The notes beneath the pieces are model-generated. The model had not been told where the DNA came from, did not search any database, and worked only from the letters and a program-made list of their open reading frames with translations. 64,000 bases of DNA from an uncultured beta proteobacterium (GTDB lineage: Bacteria; Pseudomonadota; Gammaproteobacteria; Burkholderiales; Burkholderiaceae_C), in the NCBI GenBank assembly GCA_903823025.1, contig CAIJRK010000085.1:1-64000 (forward strand), in the 5' to 3' direction. Made by a program: the position numbers and the translations under genes. Positions within the stretch are counted from its first letter, which is position 1. The number at the start of each line of letters is the position of its first letter. Shown here piece after piece: positions 27,998 to 36,477 of this stretch.

Positions 27998-28180
27998 ATG
28001 AACTTCCTGAATAAAACCCTCATAAGAAAACTAGCCGTTGTGCTGGTGCTCAAGCTCATCGTGCTGATGACGCTGTGGTGGTTTTTTGTACGAGAACAAC
28101 AGGTGAAAGTTGATGGGAACCGCGTGGCCGCGCAGTTTCTGCAGAGCGCGCCCCATCCGGCCCAAGGAGTATCCCAATGA
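27998..28180 (+). CDS. cydP: cytochrome bd oxidase small subunit CydP
   Basis: A 60-residue protein with one transmembrane helix (about 12-31, VVLVLKLIVLMTLWWFFV) preceded by basic residues (NKTLIRK) and followed by the short motif REQQVKVDG. This is the pattern of the CydP family encoded directly before cydA in many beta- and gammaproteobacteria. Its stop overlaps cydA by 4 bases (ATGA). A role in assembly or stability of the oxidase is proposed for the family. Confidence 0.8.
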   Translation: MNFLNKTLIRKLAVVLVLKLIVLMTLWWFFVREQQVKVDGNRVAAQFLQSAPHPAQGVSQ

Positions 28181-29733
28181 TTTCTGAAGAACTGGTCAAC
28201 CTGTCGCGGCTGCAATTTGCCGCCACGGCGCTGTACCACTTTTTGTTTGTGCCACTGACCATCGGCATGGTCTGGCTGCTGGTCATCATGGAGAGCGTTT
28301 ATGTGATGACCGGCAACGTGATCTGGAAAGACATGACGCGATTCTGGGGCAAGCTGTTTGGCATTAACTTTGCCTTGGGCGTGACCACCGGCATCACGCT
28401 GGAGTTTCAATTTGGCACCAACTGGGCCTATTACTCGCACTACGTGGGCGACATCTTTGGCGCGCCGCTGGCCATTGAAGGGATGATGGCTTTCTTTCTT
28501 GAATCCACCATGATCGGCCTGTTTTTCTTCGGCTGGGATCGCCTCTCCAAAACGCAGCATTTGATGGTGACGGTGCTCATGTCCGTTGGCACCAACCTCA
28601 GTGCGCTGTGGATTTTGATTGCCAACGGCTGGATGCAAAACCCCGTCGGCTCCGAGTTCAGCTACCTGACCATGCGTATGGAAATGGTCGATTTTTGGGC
28701 CGTGGTGTTCAACCCGGACGCGCAAGCCAAGTTCGTGCATACCGTGTCGGCGGGCTACGTGACGGGGGCCATGTTTGTCATGTCCATTTCAAGCTGGTAT
28801 TTGCTCAAAAAGCGCGATGTGGAGTTTGCCAAACGCAGCTTTCGCGTCGCCGCCGCCTTTGGTTTGGCGTCGGTCTTGAGCGTGATTGTGCTGGGTGACG
28901 AATCCGGCTACACCGTGGGCGAGGCGCAGCAAACCAAGCTGGCCGCGATGGAGGCGATGTGGGAAACCAAACCCGCGCCCGCCGGGCTGACACTGATTGC
29001 CGGTATCAACGAGGCCGAGCAAAAGAACGATTGGGAAATCGAGATTCCGTGGCTCATGGGTCTGATTGGCACACGCTCCATCAGCAAAGAAATTCCGGGC
29101 ATCCACGAGATCAAGGCCAAGAACCGCGAACGCATTATTCGCGGCATCGTGGCTGTGAATGCACTCGAAGCCCTGCGCGCTAACCGGGATGACGCAGCCG
29201 CCAAACAGGTGTTTGAGGGCCACAAGACGGATCTCGGTTTTGGCTTGCTGCTCAAAAAATATGTGAGCGATGTGAATCAGGCCACGCCCGCCATCATTGA
29301 CCGCGCCGTCAACGACACGGTGCCCCGCGTGACGCCGATGTTCTGGGCTTTTCGCATCATGGTGGGCTTGGGCTTTGCGATGCTGGCGCTGTTTGGGCTG
29401 GCTTTCTGGAGCACGCTCAAATCGGCCAATATGCAAAAACCCTGGTTGCTTAAATGGGCCTTGTGGATGTTGCCCGCGCCTTGGATTGCGTGCGAATTAG
29501 GCTGGTTTGTGGCCGAGTACGGTCGCCAACCTTGGACGATTTACGGCGTGTTGCCCACGCACATGAGTGTCTCAACCCTCAGTGTCAACAGTCTGTACGG
29601 CTCGCTGGCCGGGTTCGTCGCCTTCTACACCGTGTTGCTGGTGGTGGAAATGTTTTTGATGATCAAGTTTGCGCGCATGGGACCCGGCAGCCTGAGCACC
29701 GGGCGCTATGACTTTGAACCCGCACACGCCTGA
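28177..29733 (+). CDS. cydA: cytochrome bd ubiquinol oxidase subunit I
   Basis: A 518-residue heme-bearing subunit with about nine helices. LSRLQFAATALYHFLFVPLT carries the N-terminal heme-ligand His. The quinol-binding Q-loop is long (about residues 255-390, with IHEIKAKNRERIIRGI), as in the E. coli-type L-subfamily. The signature GRQPWTIYGVLPT is in the C-terminal part. It reduces O2 to water with high affinity, is not a proton pump, and bd oxidases are known for resistance to sulfide and NO, which fits the neighbouring sulfur genes. Confidence 0.97.
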   Translation: MISEELVNLSRLQFAATALYHFLFVPLTIGMVWLLVIMESVYVMTGNVIWKDMTRFWGKLFGINFALGVTTGITLEFQFGTNWAYYSHYVGDIFGAPLAIEGMMAFFLESTMIGLFFFGWDRLSKTQHLMVTVLMSVGTNLSALWILIANGWMQNPVGSEFSYLTMRMEMVDFWAVVFNPDAQAKFVHTVSAGYVTGAMFVMSISSWYLLKKRDVEFAKRSFRVAAAFGLASVLSVIVLGDESGYTVGEAQQTKLAAMEAMWETKPAPAGLTLIAGINEAEQKNDWEIEIPWLMGLIGTRSISKEIPGIHEIKAKNRERIIRGIVAVNALEALRANRDDAAAKQVFEGHKTDLGFGLLLKKYVSDVNQATPAIIDRAVNDTVPRVTPMFWAFRIMVGLGFAMLALFGLAFWSTLKSANMQKPWLLKWALWMLPAPWIACELGWFVAEYGRQPWTIYGVLPTHMSVSTLSVNSLYGSLAGFVAFYTVLLVVEMFLMIKFARMGPGSLSTGRYDFEPAHA

Positions 29734-29756
29734 TTGATACCGCAAGGAGAAACACG

Positions 29757-30893
29757 ATGTTTGACTATTCAACCCTCAAAATTATCTGGTGGCTGCTGGT
29801 AGGCGTGCTGTTGATCGGCTTTGCCATCATGGACGGACACGACATGGGCGTGGGCACGCTGTTGCCCTTTGTTGGTCGTAGCGACCTGGAACGCCGCGTG
29901 GTGATCAACACCGTGGGGCCGCACTGGGACGGCAATCAAGTGTGGTTTGTCACGGGCGGCGGCGCGCTCTTTGCCGCGTGGCCGCTGGTTTATGCCACGG
30001 CGTTCAGCGGTTTTTATTGGGCCATGCTGATCGTGCTCTGGGCGCTGTTTTTTAGACCCGTGGGCTTTGACTACCGCAGCAAGATTCACAACGCCACTTG
30101 GCGCAGCACGTGGGACTGGGGGCTGTTCATTGGCGGCGCGGTGCCTCCGCTGATCTTTGGCGTGGCGTTTGGCAACTTGCTGCAAGGCGTGCCGTTCCAG
30201 TTTGACCAGTTTCTGGTTTCCACTTATTCCGGCAGCTTCTGGCAATTGCTCAACCCCTTTGCTTTGTTGGCAGGCGTGGTGAGTAGCGCCATGATCACGA
30301 TGCAAGGCGGCGCTTATCTGGCGCACCGCACCGAAGGCGTGATTCAGACGCGGGCCATCAAAGGCGCTGTGGGCGCTGCTTGTCTCATGGTGCTGGCTTT
30401 TGTGGCGGCGGGCGTATGGCTGCAAAGCATCGACGGCTACCGCATCAGTTCCGTCATTGACCCCTCGGCCTTGCCCGACCCGATGGGTAAAACCGTGGTG
30501 CGCGAGGCCGGTGCCTGGATGGCCAACTATGCGCAGCAACCACTGATGTGGCTGCTGCCCATTTTGGGCGTGGTGGGCGCTTTGTTGTCCGCAGCTTTGC
30601 TGTTGGCGCGTCGCACATTGAGCGCTTTTGTGGCCTCGTCGCTGGCGTTGGTGGGCGTGATTGGCACAGCGGGCGCGTCCATGTTCCCCTTCATCATGCC
30701 GTCGAGTTCCATGCCGAACGCCAGCCTGACGGTGTGGGACAGCGTGTCCAGCCACCTGACTATGGGCATCATGTTTTGGGCCACGATGATTTTCATGCCG
30801 CTGATCGTGTTCTATACCTCTTGGGCCTACAGCGTGATGCGCGGCAAGGTCACGGCAGCGTACATCCGTGAAAACGACCATGGCGCGTATTAA
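29757..30893 (+). CDS. cydB: cytochrome bd ubiquinol oxidase subunit II
   Basis: A 378-residue membrane subunit. FAIMDGHDMGVGTLLPFVGR near the N-terminus, INTVGPHWDGNQVWFVTGGG and WALFFRPVGFDYRSK are the family signatures. Start MFDYSTLKIIWWLLVG follows a good RBS (AAGGAGA). It forms the heterodimer with CydA; the 23-bp gap and shared direction make one operon. A 466-codon open frame on the opposite strand is only a shadow of this gene. Confidence 0.97.
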   Translation: MFDYSTLKIIWWLLVGVLLIGFAIMDGHDMGVGTLLPFVGRSDLERRVVINTVGPHWDGNQVWFVTGGGALFAAWPLVYATAFSGFYWAMLIVLWALFFRPVGFDYRSKIHNATWRSTWDWGLFIGGAVPPLIFGVAFGNLLQGVPFQFDQFLVSTYSGSFWQLLNPFALLAGVVSSAMITMQGGAYLAHRTEGVIQTRAIKGAVGAACLMVLAFVAAGVWLQSIDGYRISSVIDPSALPDPMGKTVVREAGAWMANYAQQPLMWLLPILGVVGALLSAALLLARRTLSAFVASSLALVGVIGTAGASMFPFIMPSSSMPNASLTVWDSVSSHLTMGIMFWATMIFMPLIVFYTSWAYSVMRGKVTAAYIRENDHGAY

Positions 30894-30930
30894 TAGCGGG
30901 CCGACCTGATTAACCTGAAGGAGAACAAAC

Positions 30931-31047
30931 ATGTGGTATTTCACCTGGATGCTGGGCGTCAGCTTTGCCGTGTTGCTGGCCATTCTTAACGCCATGTGGG
31001 GCGAAAACGAGGAAGCCCGCGCACGGGTACGAGGAGCCGACGAATGA
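30931..31047 (+). CDS. cydX: cytochrome bd oxidase small subunit CydX
   Basis: A 38-residue single-helix protein (MWYFTWMLGVSFAVLLAILN at the N-terminus, then MWGENEEARARVRGADE). The start MWYFTWMLG and the acidic residue pair after the helix are diagnostic of the CydX/YbgT family, which packs beside CydA and stabilises the b595/d hemes. RBS AAGGAG lies 7 nt upstream. Its stop overlaps the next gene by 4 bases. Confidence 0.93.
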   Translation: MWYFTWMLGVSFAVLLAILNAMWGENEEARARVRGADE

Positions 31048-31322
31048 CCCCGGCGCTGCCAAGCCCTGCCGCCGTGCATTGGCCCAGCCTGTTGATCGCG
31101 CTGGTGATCATGCTGATCGGCAGTATTTATCCCTTGCTGTTTGCCCGCGCCGATGGCAGTGCCGACCACGGTTTGGCGATGGCCTTGTTTTGGGCCATGA
31201 GCGCCGGCTTCGTCAGAGGTGTGGGGTTTGTGCCCTATGCGCTGATCTGGCGCGTGCTGTTCTCAAGCTGGTCTTGTCTGGCCGGACTCCTTGTGGCGGC
31301 CGGGTTGTACTGGGGAATGTGA
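31044..31322 (+). CDS. ybgE: cyd operon membrane protein YbgE-like
   Basis: A 92-residue membrane protein with about three hydrophobic segments (LLIALVIMLIGSIYPLLFA, AMALFWAMSAGFVRGVGF, and SCLAGLLVAAGLYWG). GFVRGVGFVPYALIWRVLFS matches the YbgE family encoded after cydX. The start was taken at ATG 31044, overlapping the cydX stop; earlier in-frame Met codons lie inside cydX. Its exact function in oxidase biogenesis is not established. Confidence 0.82.
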   Translation: MTPALPSPAAVHWPSLLIALVIMLIGSIYPLLFARADGSADHGLAMALFWAMSAGFVRGVGFVPYALIWRVLFSSWSCLAGLLVAAGLYWGM

Positions 31323-31323
31323 G

Positions 31324-31965
31324 ATGTATTTTCGGATGCTGTACGACGAGGCGAGTGGAGAAATAACCTATCTACTCGCAGACCCTGACACCCATGACGC
31401 GGTGCTGATTGACCCGCACGGTCATGACTTGCCGCTTTTGCGGGCGCTGCTGGCCGAACGCGACTTGAATTTGCGCTGGGTACTACGCACCCATCAGCAC
31501 GATCACCTCCTGCCGGATGAACCTGTCCTGCTGATGCAGTTGGGCGTCCCGTTGATTCAGGGCGCTAACCCATTGGAATTGAAGAGGGGTGGCGACGGTG
31601 ATGTGCTGCCTTTTGGCGATGAACTCATCCGTGTGCTGGCAACGCCGGGCCACACGACAGGCTGCCTCAGCTTTGCCTGGCGTGACCGTTTGTTTTGCGG
31701 TGGGCTGCTGGCCGTGGCGGCTTGTCCACACCAACCACAACCCGCAGCGCCAGCGGCTCTGTGGGAAAGTGTGACCCAGCGCGTGTTTACACTTCCAGAT
31801 GAAACGCTATTGTTTGCAGGCCACGAGCACCGTGCCCGTGCCGTGAGCACGGTGCTGGAACAGCGGCGCTGGCATCCATTTTTTGCAGGCCTGTCGCGCG
31901 ACGATTTTCTGGCGCGCGTGGCGACGCTGCCTGACAAGACCCATCAATACAAGGAGTACATGTGA
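31324..31965 (+). CDS. metallo-beta-lactamase-fold protein with altered active site
   Basis: A 213-residue MBL-fold protein of the glyoxalase II/ETHE1 group (VLIDPHGHDLPLLRALL, TPGHTTGCLSFAWR, LFAGHEHRARAVSTVLEQRR). The usual HxHxDH site is shortened to HQHDH (57-61), one residue missing, and the metal-bridging Asp of the FxGDxL motif is Gly (FCGGLL, Gly127). His110 and His167 remain. It may bind only one metal or be non-catalytic. It lies 1 bp after ybgE and overlaps ccoG as GTGA, so it is a component of the oxidase operon. A normal MBL enzyme with a full site is encoded 2.3 kb downstream. Confidence 0.8.
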   Translation: MYFRMLYDEASGEITYLLADPDTHDAVLIDPHGHDLPLLRALLAERDLNLRWVLRTHQHDHLLPDEPVLLMQLGVPLIQGANPLELKRGGDGDVLPFGDELIRVLATPGHTTGCLSFAWRDRLFCGGLLAVAACPHQPQPAAPAALWESVTQRVFTLPDETLLFAGHEHRARAVSTVLEQRRWHPFFAGLSRDDFLARVATLPDKTHQYKEYM

Positions 31966-33428
31966 AAAACACCACACCCGGGGCAAAAAAAATAATCCCG
32001 ATTGTCCCGCAGGAAGGCTACGAGCCGCCTGTCCCGGCATCAGAGTCATCAGAAGAACTGATTTCTCTTTATGCGGCCCATCAGAAAATTTATCCGCGCA
32101 GCGTTTCGGGGTATTTTTCGCAGTGGCGTTGGGGCATGGTCTTTTTGACGCAATTGCTGTTCTACGGAATGCCATGGATCGAGTGGGGCCAGCGTCAAGC
32201 CGTTTTGTTTGATTTGGGTGCGCGCCGCTTCTATATTTTTGGGCTGGTGCTATACCCCCAAGACTTTATTTATCTCACCGGCATCATGGTGATTTCTGCT
32301 TTGTCGTTGTTTCTATTCACGGCGGTGGCGGGTCGATTGTGGTGCGGCTACGCTTGCCCACAAACGGTTTATACCGAAATCTTTCTCTGGATAGAAAAGA
32401 AAATTGAAGGGGATCGCTCGGCCCGGATGCGCCGCGATGCCAAACCTTTGTCGCTTGACAAAATCACGCGCAAAAGCGCCAAACATTTGGTGTGGTTGCT
32501 GGTGGCCTTGTGGACGGGGTTTACTTTTGTGGGTTATTTCACGCCGATTAAAGAACTGGGCCTTGAGTTCTTGCAGATGAGCATGAGTTCCTGGGAAGTC
32601 TTCTGGACATTCTTCTACGGCTTTGCCACCTACGGCAACGCGGGTTTTATGCGTGAACAGGTGTGCAAACACATGTGTCCTTACGCCCGCTTTCAAAGCG
32701 CCATGTTTGACAAAGACACGCTGATCGTGACCTACGACGCAGAGCGCGGCGAACCACGCGGTGCCCGCTCGAAGAAGGCCGACCTTTCAACCTTGAATTT
32801 GGGCGCCTGTGTGGAATGCAGCTTGTGCGTTCAGGTTTGTCCGACCGGCATTGATATTAGAAACGGCCTGCAGTACGAGTGCATTGGCTGCGGCGCGTGC
32901 GCCGACGTGTGCGACACCGTGATGGACAAAATGGGTTACGCCCGCGGACTGGTCAAGTACACGACCGAGAACGCCATGAAACAGCACTGGACGCAATCAC
33001 AAACGATGCGTCATATTTTGCGGCCCCGTATTCTGATTTACACCGCTATTTTGTCCAGCATCGTCGTCGCCATGGTGGTCAGTCTGTCGCTGCGCACGCC
33101 GTTCAAGGTGAATGTGGTACGTGATCGTGGCGTCATGGCGCGTGTGGTGAATGGTGGAAAAATAGAGAACGTCTATCAACTGCAACTCATGAACGCCACA
33201 GAATCGGCTCAACGCTACAGAATCACTGCCGCTGGCCTGCCGGGTTTGGTGGTGACCTCCGAAAATGTTGTCAGCGTCGGATCGACCGAGGCGCGTCGGG
33301 TTGCCGTGCGCGTGCAAGCCCCGTTTGACGTGGCCGAACCGGGTTCGCACCCGATGCAGTTTGAAATTGTCTCGCTGGACTCACCGGGTCAGTTGCTGGA
33401 AAAATCAGTTTTTCTGGTTCCGCGATAA
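31962..33428 (+). CDS. ccoG: cytochrome c oxidase accessory protein CcoG (FixG/RdxA)
   Basis: A 488-residue membrane protein with several N-terminal helices, an intramembrane CGYACPQTVYTE motif, and two [4Fe-4S] ferredoxin motifs (ACVECSLCVQVCPTGIDI and ECIGCGACADVCDTVMDK). A C-terminal periplasmic Ig-like domain follows (about 390-488). CcoG reduces copper for cbb3 oxidase assembly in relatives; no ccoNOP genes are in this window, so its presence within the bd-oxidase/sulfur operon is notable. Start is GTG 31962, overlapping the previous stop. Confidence 0.93.
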   Translation: MKNTTPGAKKIIPIVPQEGYEPPVPASESSEELISLYAAHQKIYPRSVSGYFSQWRWGMVFLTQLLFYGMPWIEWGQRQAVLFDLGARRFYIFGLVLYPQDFIYLTGIMVISALSLFLFTAVAGRLWCGYACPQTVYTEIFLWIEKKIEGDRSARMRRDAKPLSLDKITRKSAKHLVWLLVALWTGFTFVGYFTPIKELGLEFLQMSMSSWEVFWTFFYGFATYGNAGFMREQVCKHMCPYARFQSAMFDKDTLIVTYDAERGEPRGARSKKADLSTLNLGACVECSLCVQVCPTGIDIRNGLQYECIGCGACADVCDTVMDKMGYARGLVKYTTENAMKQHWTQSQTMRHILRPRILIYTAILSSIVVAMVVSLSLRTPFKVNVVRDRGVMARVVNGGKIENVYQLQLMNATESAQRYRITAAGLPGLVVTSENVVSVGSTEARRVAVRVQAPFDVAEPGSHPMQFEIVSLDSPGQLLEKSVFLVPR

Positions 33429-33457
33429 GAAGTTCACACCATTTTCAGGAGATATTG

Positions 33458-33856
33458 ATGACGACCGAAGTAGCACTAACGCCCTACGAAGCACTGGGCG
33501 GCGAAGTCGGCATCAGACGTTTGGTCAACCGCTTTTATGAGTTGATGGACGAGTTGCCCGAGGCCTACACCGTGCGGCAACTGCATCCCGAGAGTTTGGC
33601 AGGCAGCGCCACCAGCTTGTTTGAATATCTTTCAGGCTGGTTTGGCGGCCCGTCGCTCTACATCGCCAAAAAAGGCCATCCCAGACTGCGAATGCGCCAC
33701 GCCCCTTATGCAGTCGGCCCGGTGGTGCGTGACGAGTGGTTGCTATGCATGACGCAAGCGCTCACCGAACAGGTGCCCGACGAGGCGTTTCGTGCCCGGC
33801 TGATTGAAACTTTTTCCCAAATGGGGAACCATCTGATTAACACTGACAGTCATTAA
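33458..33856 (+). CDS. group II truncated hemoglobin
   Basis: A 132-residue 2-on-2 globin. TPYEALGGEVGIRRLVNRFY is the B-helix region; WFGGPSLYIAKKGHPRLRMR followed by His81 gives the proximal F8 His, and DEWLLCM holds the Trp G8 typical of group II. Such globins handle O2, NO or peroxide, and some bind sulfide. ATG 33458 follows AGGAG by 6 nt; a TTG 3 bp earlier is in frame but unlikely. It starts 29 bp after ccoG. Confidence 0.92.
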   Translation: MTTEVALTPYEALGGEVGIRRLVNRFYELMDELPEAYTVRQLHPESLAGSATSLFEYLSGWFGGPSLYIAKKGHPRLRMRHAPYAVGPVVRDEWLLCMTQALTEQVPDEAFRARLIETFSQMGNHLINTDSH

Positions 33857-33867
33857 AAAGGATTTTT

Positions 33868-34248
33868 ATGAAAACTGCCCACGATCTCGTCATGGCCGCC
33901 AAGGCCCGTATTGAAGAAGTCAGCTTGACTGAGTCGGAGCAAGCTATTCGCGAAGCTGATGTTTTACTGGATGTTCGTGAGGCCGACGAATACACGATGG
34001 GTCACATCCCCGGTGCCCTTCACGCCTCACGCGGAATGCTTGAATTCAAACTCAGCAACAGCCCCGAACTCAGTTCACGCGATCTCAAAATCGTGCTGTA
34101 TTGCAAGACCAGCGGGCGCGCCGCGCTGGCCGCCTGTGCGCTGCACGACATGGGTTATCTGAAAGTCAAATCCATTGCCGGTGGTTTTGACGCTTGGGCG
34201 GGTGCAGGCAAACCGGTGGTCAAACCGGCTCTCCCCACTTTCGAGTAA
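33868..34248 (+). CDS. rhodanese-domain sulfurtransferase
   Basis: A 126-residue single-domain rhodanese. DVLLDVREADEYTMGHIPGA is the first conserved block; the active-site loop is YCKTSGRAALAA with catalytic Cys79; AGGFDAWAGAGKPV is the C-terminal signature. It transfers sulfane sulfur between persulfides, thiosulfate or sulfite. Placed between a globin and a persulfide-dioxygenase-like enzyme, it fits a sulfide oxidation pathway. RBS AAGGATTT. Confidence 0.92.
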   Translation: MKTAHDLVMAAKARIEEVSLTESEQAIREADVLLDVREADEYTMGHIPGALHASRGMLEFKLSNSPELSSRDLKIVLYCKTSGRAALAACALHDMGYLKVKSIAGGFDAWAGAGKPVVKPALPTFE

Positions 34249-34261
34249 CGGCGGAAACACC

Positions 34262-35122
34262 ATGCCAGTGCCCACCCTCCATGCCTTCTTTGACCCCGAC
34301 ACCTTCACCGTCACGCATGTGGTGTCCGACCCCGCCACGCGCCGGGCGGCCATCATCGACAGCGTGCTGGACTTCGACGCCAAGTCAGGCCGCACCTCAC
34401 ACACCAGCGCGGACAAAGTCATCGACTTTGTGAAGCAGGCCGGTTTGACGGTTGACTGGTTGCTGGAAACGCACGCCCACGCCGATCACTTATCCGCTGC
34501 GCCTTATCTCAAAGAAAAGCTGGGTGGAAAAATCAGCATTGGTCGCCATATTTGCGAGGTTCAGGGCGTCTTTAAAAAGATATTCAATGCCGAAGATATG
34601 AACACCGAAGGCGCTGATTTCGATCACTTGTTTGAGGATGGTGAATCCTTCAAGATTGGTCATATCGACGTCCGCGTGATGCACACACCGGGACACACCC
34701 CGGCCTGCCTGACTTACGTGATCGGTCAAGATGCTTTTGTAGGCGATACGCTGTTCATGCCCGATTACGGCACGGCCCGTTGCGATTTTCCGGGCGGCGA
34801 CGCGGCCACCCTCTTTCGCTCTATCCAAAAGGTATTGGCCCTCGCGCCCGACACACGGCTCCATATGTGCCACGACTACCCGCCTGACGGGCGCGCGCCG
34901 ATGTGGGTCAGCACCGTGGCCGAACAACGGGAAAAGAACATTCACGTTCACGATGGCGTCACAGAATCCGAATTCGTCACGCTACGCAACGCACGCGACA
35001 AAACGCTGTCCATGCCAACCCTGATCTTGCCTGCCGTTCAGGTCAACGTGCGCGCCGGTCAACTGCCGCCGCCAGAAGATAACGGCGTGCGTTATCTCAA
35101 AATTCCGTTGAACGCGCTCTAA
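34262..35122 (+). CDS. persulfide dioxygenase-like MBL-fold enzyme
   Basis: A 286-residue MBL enzyme with an intact metal site: ETHAHADHLSAA (His71, His73, Asp75, His76), MHTPGHTPACLTYVIG, FVGDTLFMPDYGTARCDFPG and MCHDYPPDGRAPMW. The layout matches the Blh/ETHE1-like group, which oxidises glutathione persulfide to sulfite. ATG 34262 is preceded by GGCGGAAACACC; an upstream in-frame start at 34175 lies inside the rhodanese gene. The C-terminal 60 residues (TESEFVTLRNARDKTLSMPT on) are typical of this subgroup. Confidence 0.88.
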   Translation: MPVPTLHAFFDPDTFTVTHVVSDPATRRAAIIDSVLDFDAKSGRTSHTSADKVIDFVKQAGLTVDWLLETHAHADHLSAAPYLKEKLGGKISIGRHICEVQGVFKKIFNAEDMNTEGADFDHLFEDGESFKIGHIDVRVMHTPGHTPACLTYVIGQDAFVGDTLFMPDYGTARCDFPGGDAATLFRSIQKVLALAPDTRLHMCHDYPPDGRAPMWVSTVAEQREKNIHVHDGVTESEFVTLRNARDKTLSMPTLILPAVQVNVRAGQLPPPEDNGVRYLKIPLNAL

Positions 35123-35127
35123 CGCCC

Positions 35128-35940
35128 ATGAGCATGGAATTCACGGCGCTGACCGTCGGACTGGGCGCGATCATCGGGCTGGTGCTGGCCCTGACCGGCG
35201 CGGGTGGCGGCGTGCTGGCGATTCCGTTGCTGGTGTTTGGCCTGCAACTGCCGGTGCAACAAGCGGCTTGCGTGGGCTTGTTGGCCGTGGGCTTGGCCTC
35301 TGCTTTGGGGGCGGCGCTAGGCTTGCGCGAACACATCGTGCGTTATCGCGCCGCCGCCTTAATCGGGGCCGCGGGAATGCTCATGGCGCCGTTGGGCGTT
35401 TTCCTCGCCCAACGGTTGCCTAATCGTCCTTTGTTAGGCGCTTTTTCTCTCGTGCTGATGTACACCGCCTGGCGTCTATTGCGTCGTCCTGATCTGGATG
35501 ATGCAAGCCGGGCATCCGTGCCTTGCCATGTCAGCCCGACCGACCAGCGACTGACGTGGACGCGACCTTGCGCTCGTGCATTGGCAGGCACCGGTTTGGT
35601 CTCGGGATTGTTGAGCGGATTGCTCGGCGTGGGCGGTGGTTTTGTCATCATCCCGGCGTTGACGCGGTACACCGATTTGACGATTCGAAGCGCGCAGGTC
35701 ACCTCGCTGGCGGTGATTGCGTTGGTTTCTGTGAGTGGTGTTTCTGCTGCAGCTTGGCAGGGTTCTCTGCGTTGGGATGTGGCGTTGCCGTTTGCATCAG
35801 GGGCCATTGTCGCGTTGCTGATCGGGCGGCAAGTCGCAGGCAAACTCAATCCGGCGCGCCTGAGTCAGGCGTTTGCGTGGTTCACTTTAGCCATTGCTTT
35901 TTTGATGCTAGCCAGAGCTTTTGGCTGGGTCATGTCATGA
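35128..35940 (+). CDS. TauE/SafE-family sulfite/organosulfonate exporter
   Basis: A 270-residue protein with about eight hydrophobic segments. Two inverted family motifs are visible: IGLVLALTGAGGGVLAIPLL at the N-terminus and LLSGLLGVGGGFVIIPALTR in the middle. It begins 5 bp after the persulfide dioxygenase gene. Exporting sulfite made from persulfide is the likely role in this context; the family also moves sulfoacetate and related anions. Confidence 0.88.
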   Translation: MSMEFTALTVGLGAIIGLVLALTGAGGGVLAIPLLVFGLQLPVQQAACVGLLAVGLASALGAALGLREHIVRYRAAALIGAAGMLMAPLGVFLAQRLPNRPLLGAFSLVLMYTAWRLLRRPDLDDASRASVPCHVSPTDQRLTWTRPCARALAGTGLVSGLLSGLLGVGGGFVIIPALTRYTDLTIRSAQVTSLAVIALVSVSGVSAAAWQGSLRWDVALPFASGAIVALLIGRQVAGKLNPARLSQAFAWFTLAIAFLMLARAFGWVMS

Positions 35941-36051
35941 CCCTCCGTCATCCACAAAACATGAGGCGCCTTATTGCTTGGCCGCGTGTCACGCACTGCT
36001 ACGCATTGGCCCTCCTTCCTATTAACGCCTCTCACTTGGAACATTTTCAGC

Positions 36052-36420
36052 ATGAGTACCTTTAATCACCACGCCCTCATCCAAACGATCAGTGAAAATC
36101 TGGCGCCCTTTCGCAAGGCCCAACCTGCAGTGATGCAGGGCTTTAGTAAAATGGCGAATGCGGCCATGACGGAGGGGGCCATCAGCGCCAAAAACAAAGA
36201 GTTGATGGCGCTGGCAATTGGCGTCACGCAACATTGTTCCGGCTGTATTGGCTTTCACATCAAGGCGCTGCACAAGCTTGAATGCACCCGGTCTGAGCTG
36301 AAAGAAATGCTAGGCGTCGCGGTGTATATGGGCGGTGGCCCGGCTTTGATGTACGCCGCTGAGGCGCTCAAAGCTTGGGTCGATATGGCGCCGACTGAAT
36401 CCGCATCTAAAGTCGGCTAG
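36052..36420 (+). CDS. carboxymuconolactone decarboxylase/AhpD-like protein
   Basis: A 122-residue alkylhydroperoxidase-like protein. The core ISAKNKELMALAIGVTQHCSG continues to CIGFHIKALHK, giving the CxxC with downstream His of the AhpD family. AVYMGGGPALMYAAEALKAW is the C-terminal helix. It probably acts as a thiol-dependent peroxidase/reductase. ATG 36052 was chosen because the conserved part begins shortly after; an upstream in-frame start (35974) has no homology. It sits 111 bp after the TauE gene, so may have its own promoter. Confidence 0.85.
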   Translation: MSTFNHHALIQTISENLAPFRKAQPAVMQGFSKMANAAMTEGAISAKNKELMALAIGVTQHCSGCIGFHIKALHKLECTRSELKEMLGVAVYMGGGPALMYAAEALKAWVDMAPTESASKVG

Positions 36421-36477
36421 AAACTTTGAGCCTACCCGGATTAGCGAGAAGTTGACAACAACAACGAGACAATAAAC

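Noticed and set aside
29769..31169. 466-codon open frame on the minus strand
   Set aside because: It lies antisense to cydB, cydX and ybgE, is His/Gln/Arg-rich as expected of a codon-bias shadow, and has no recognisable domain.
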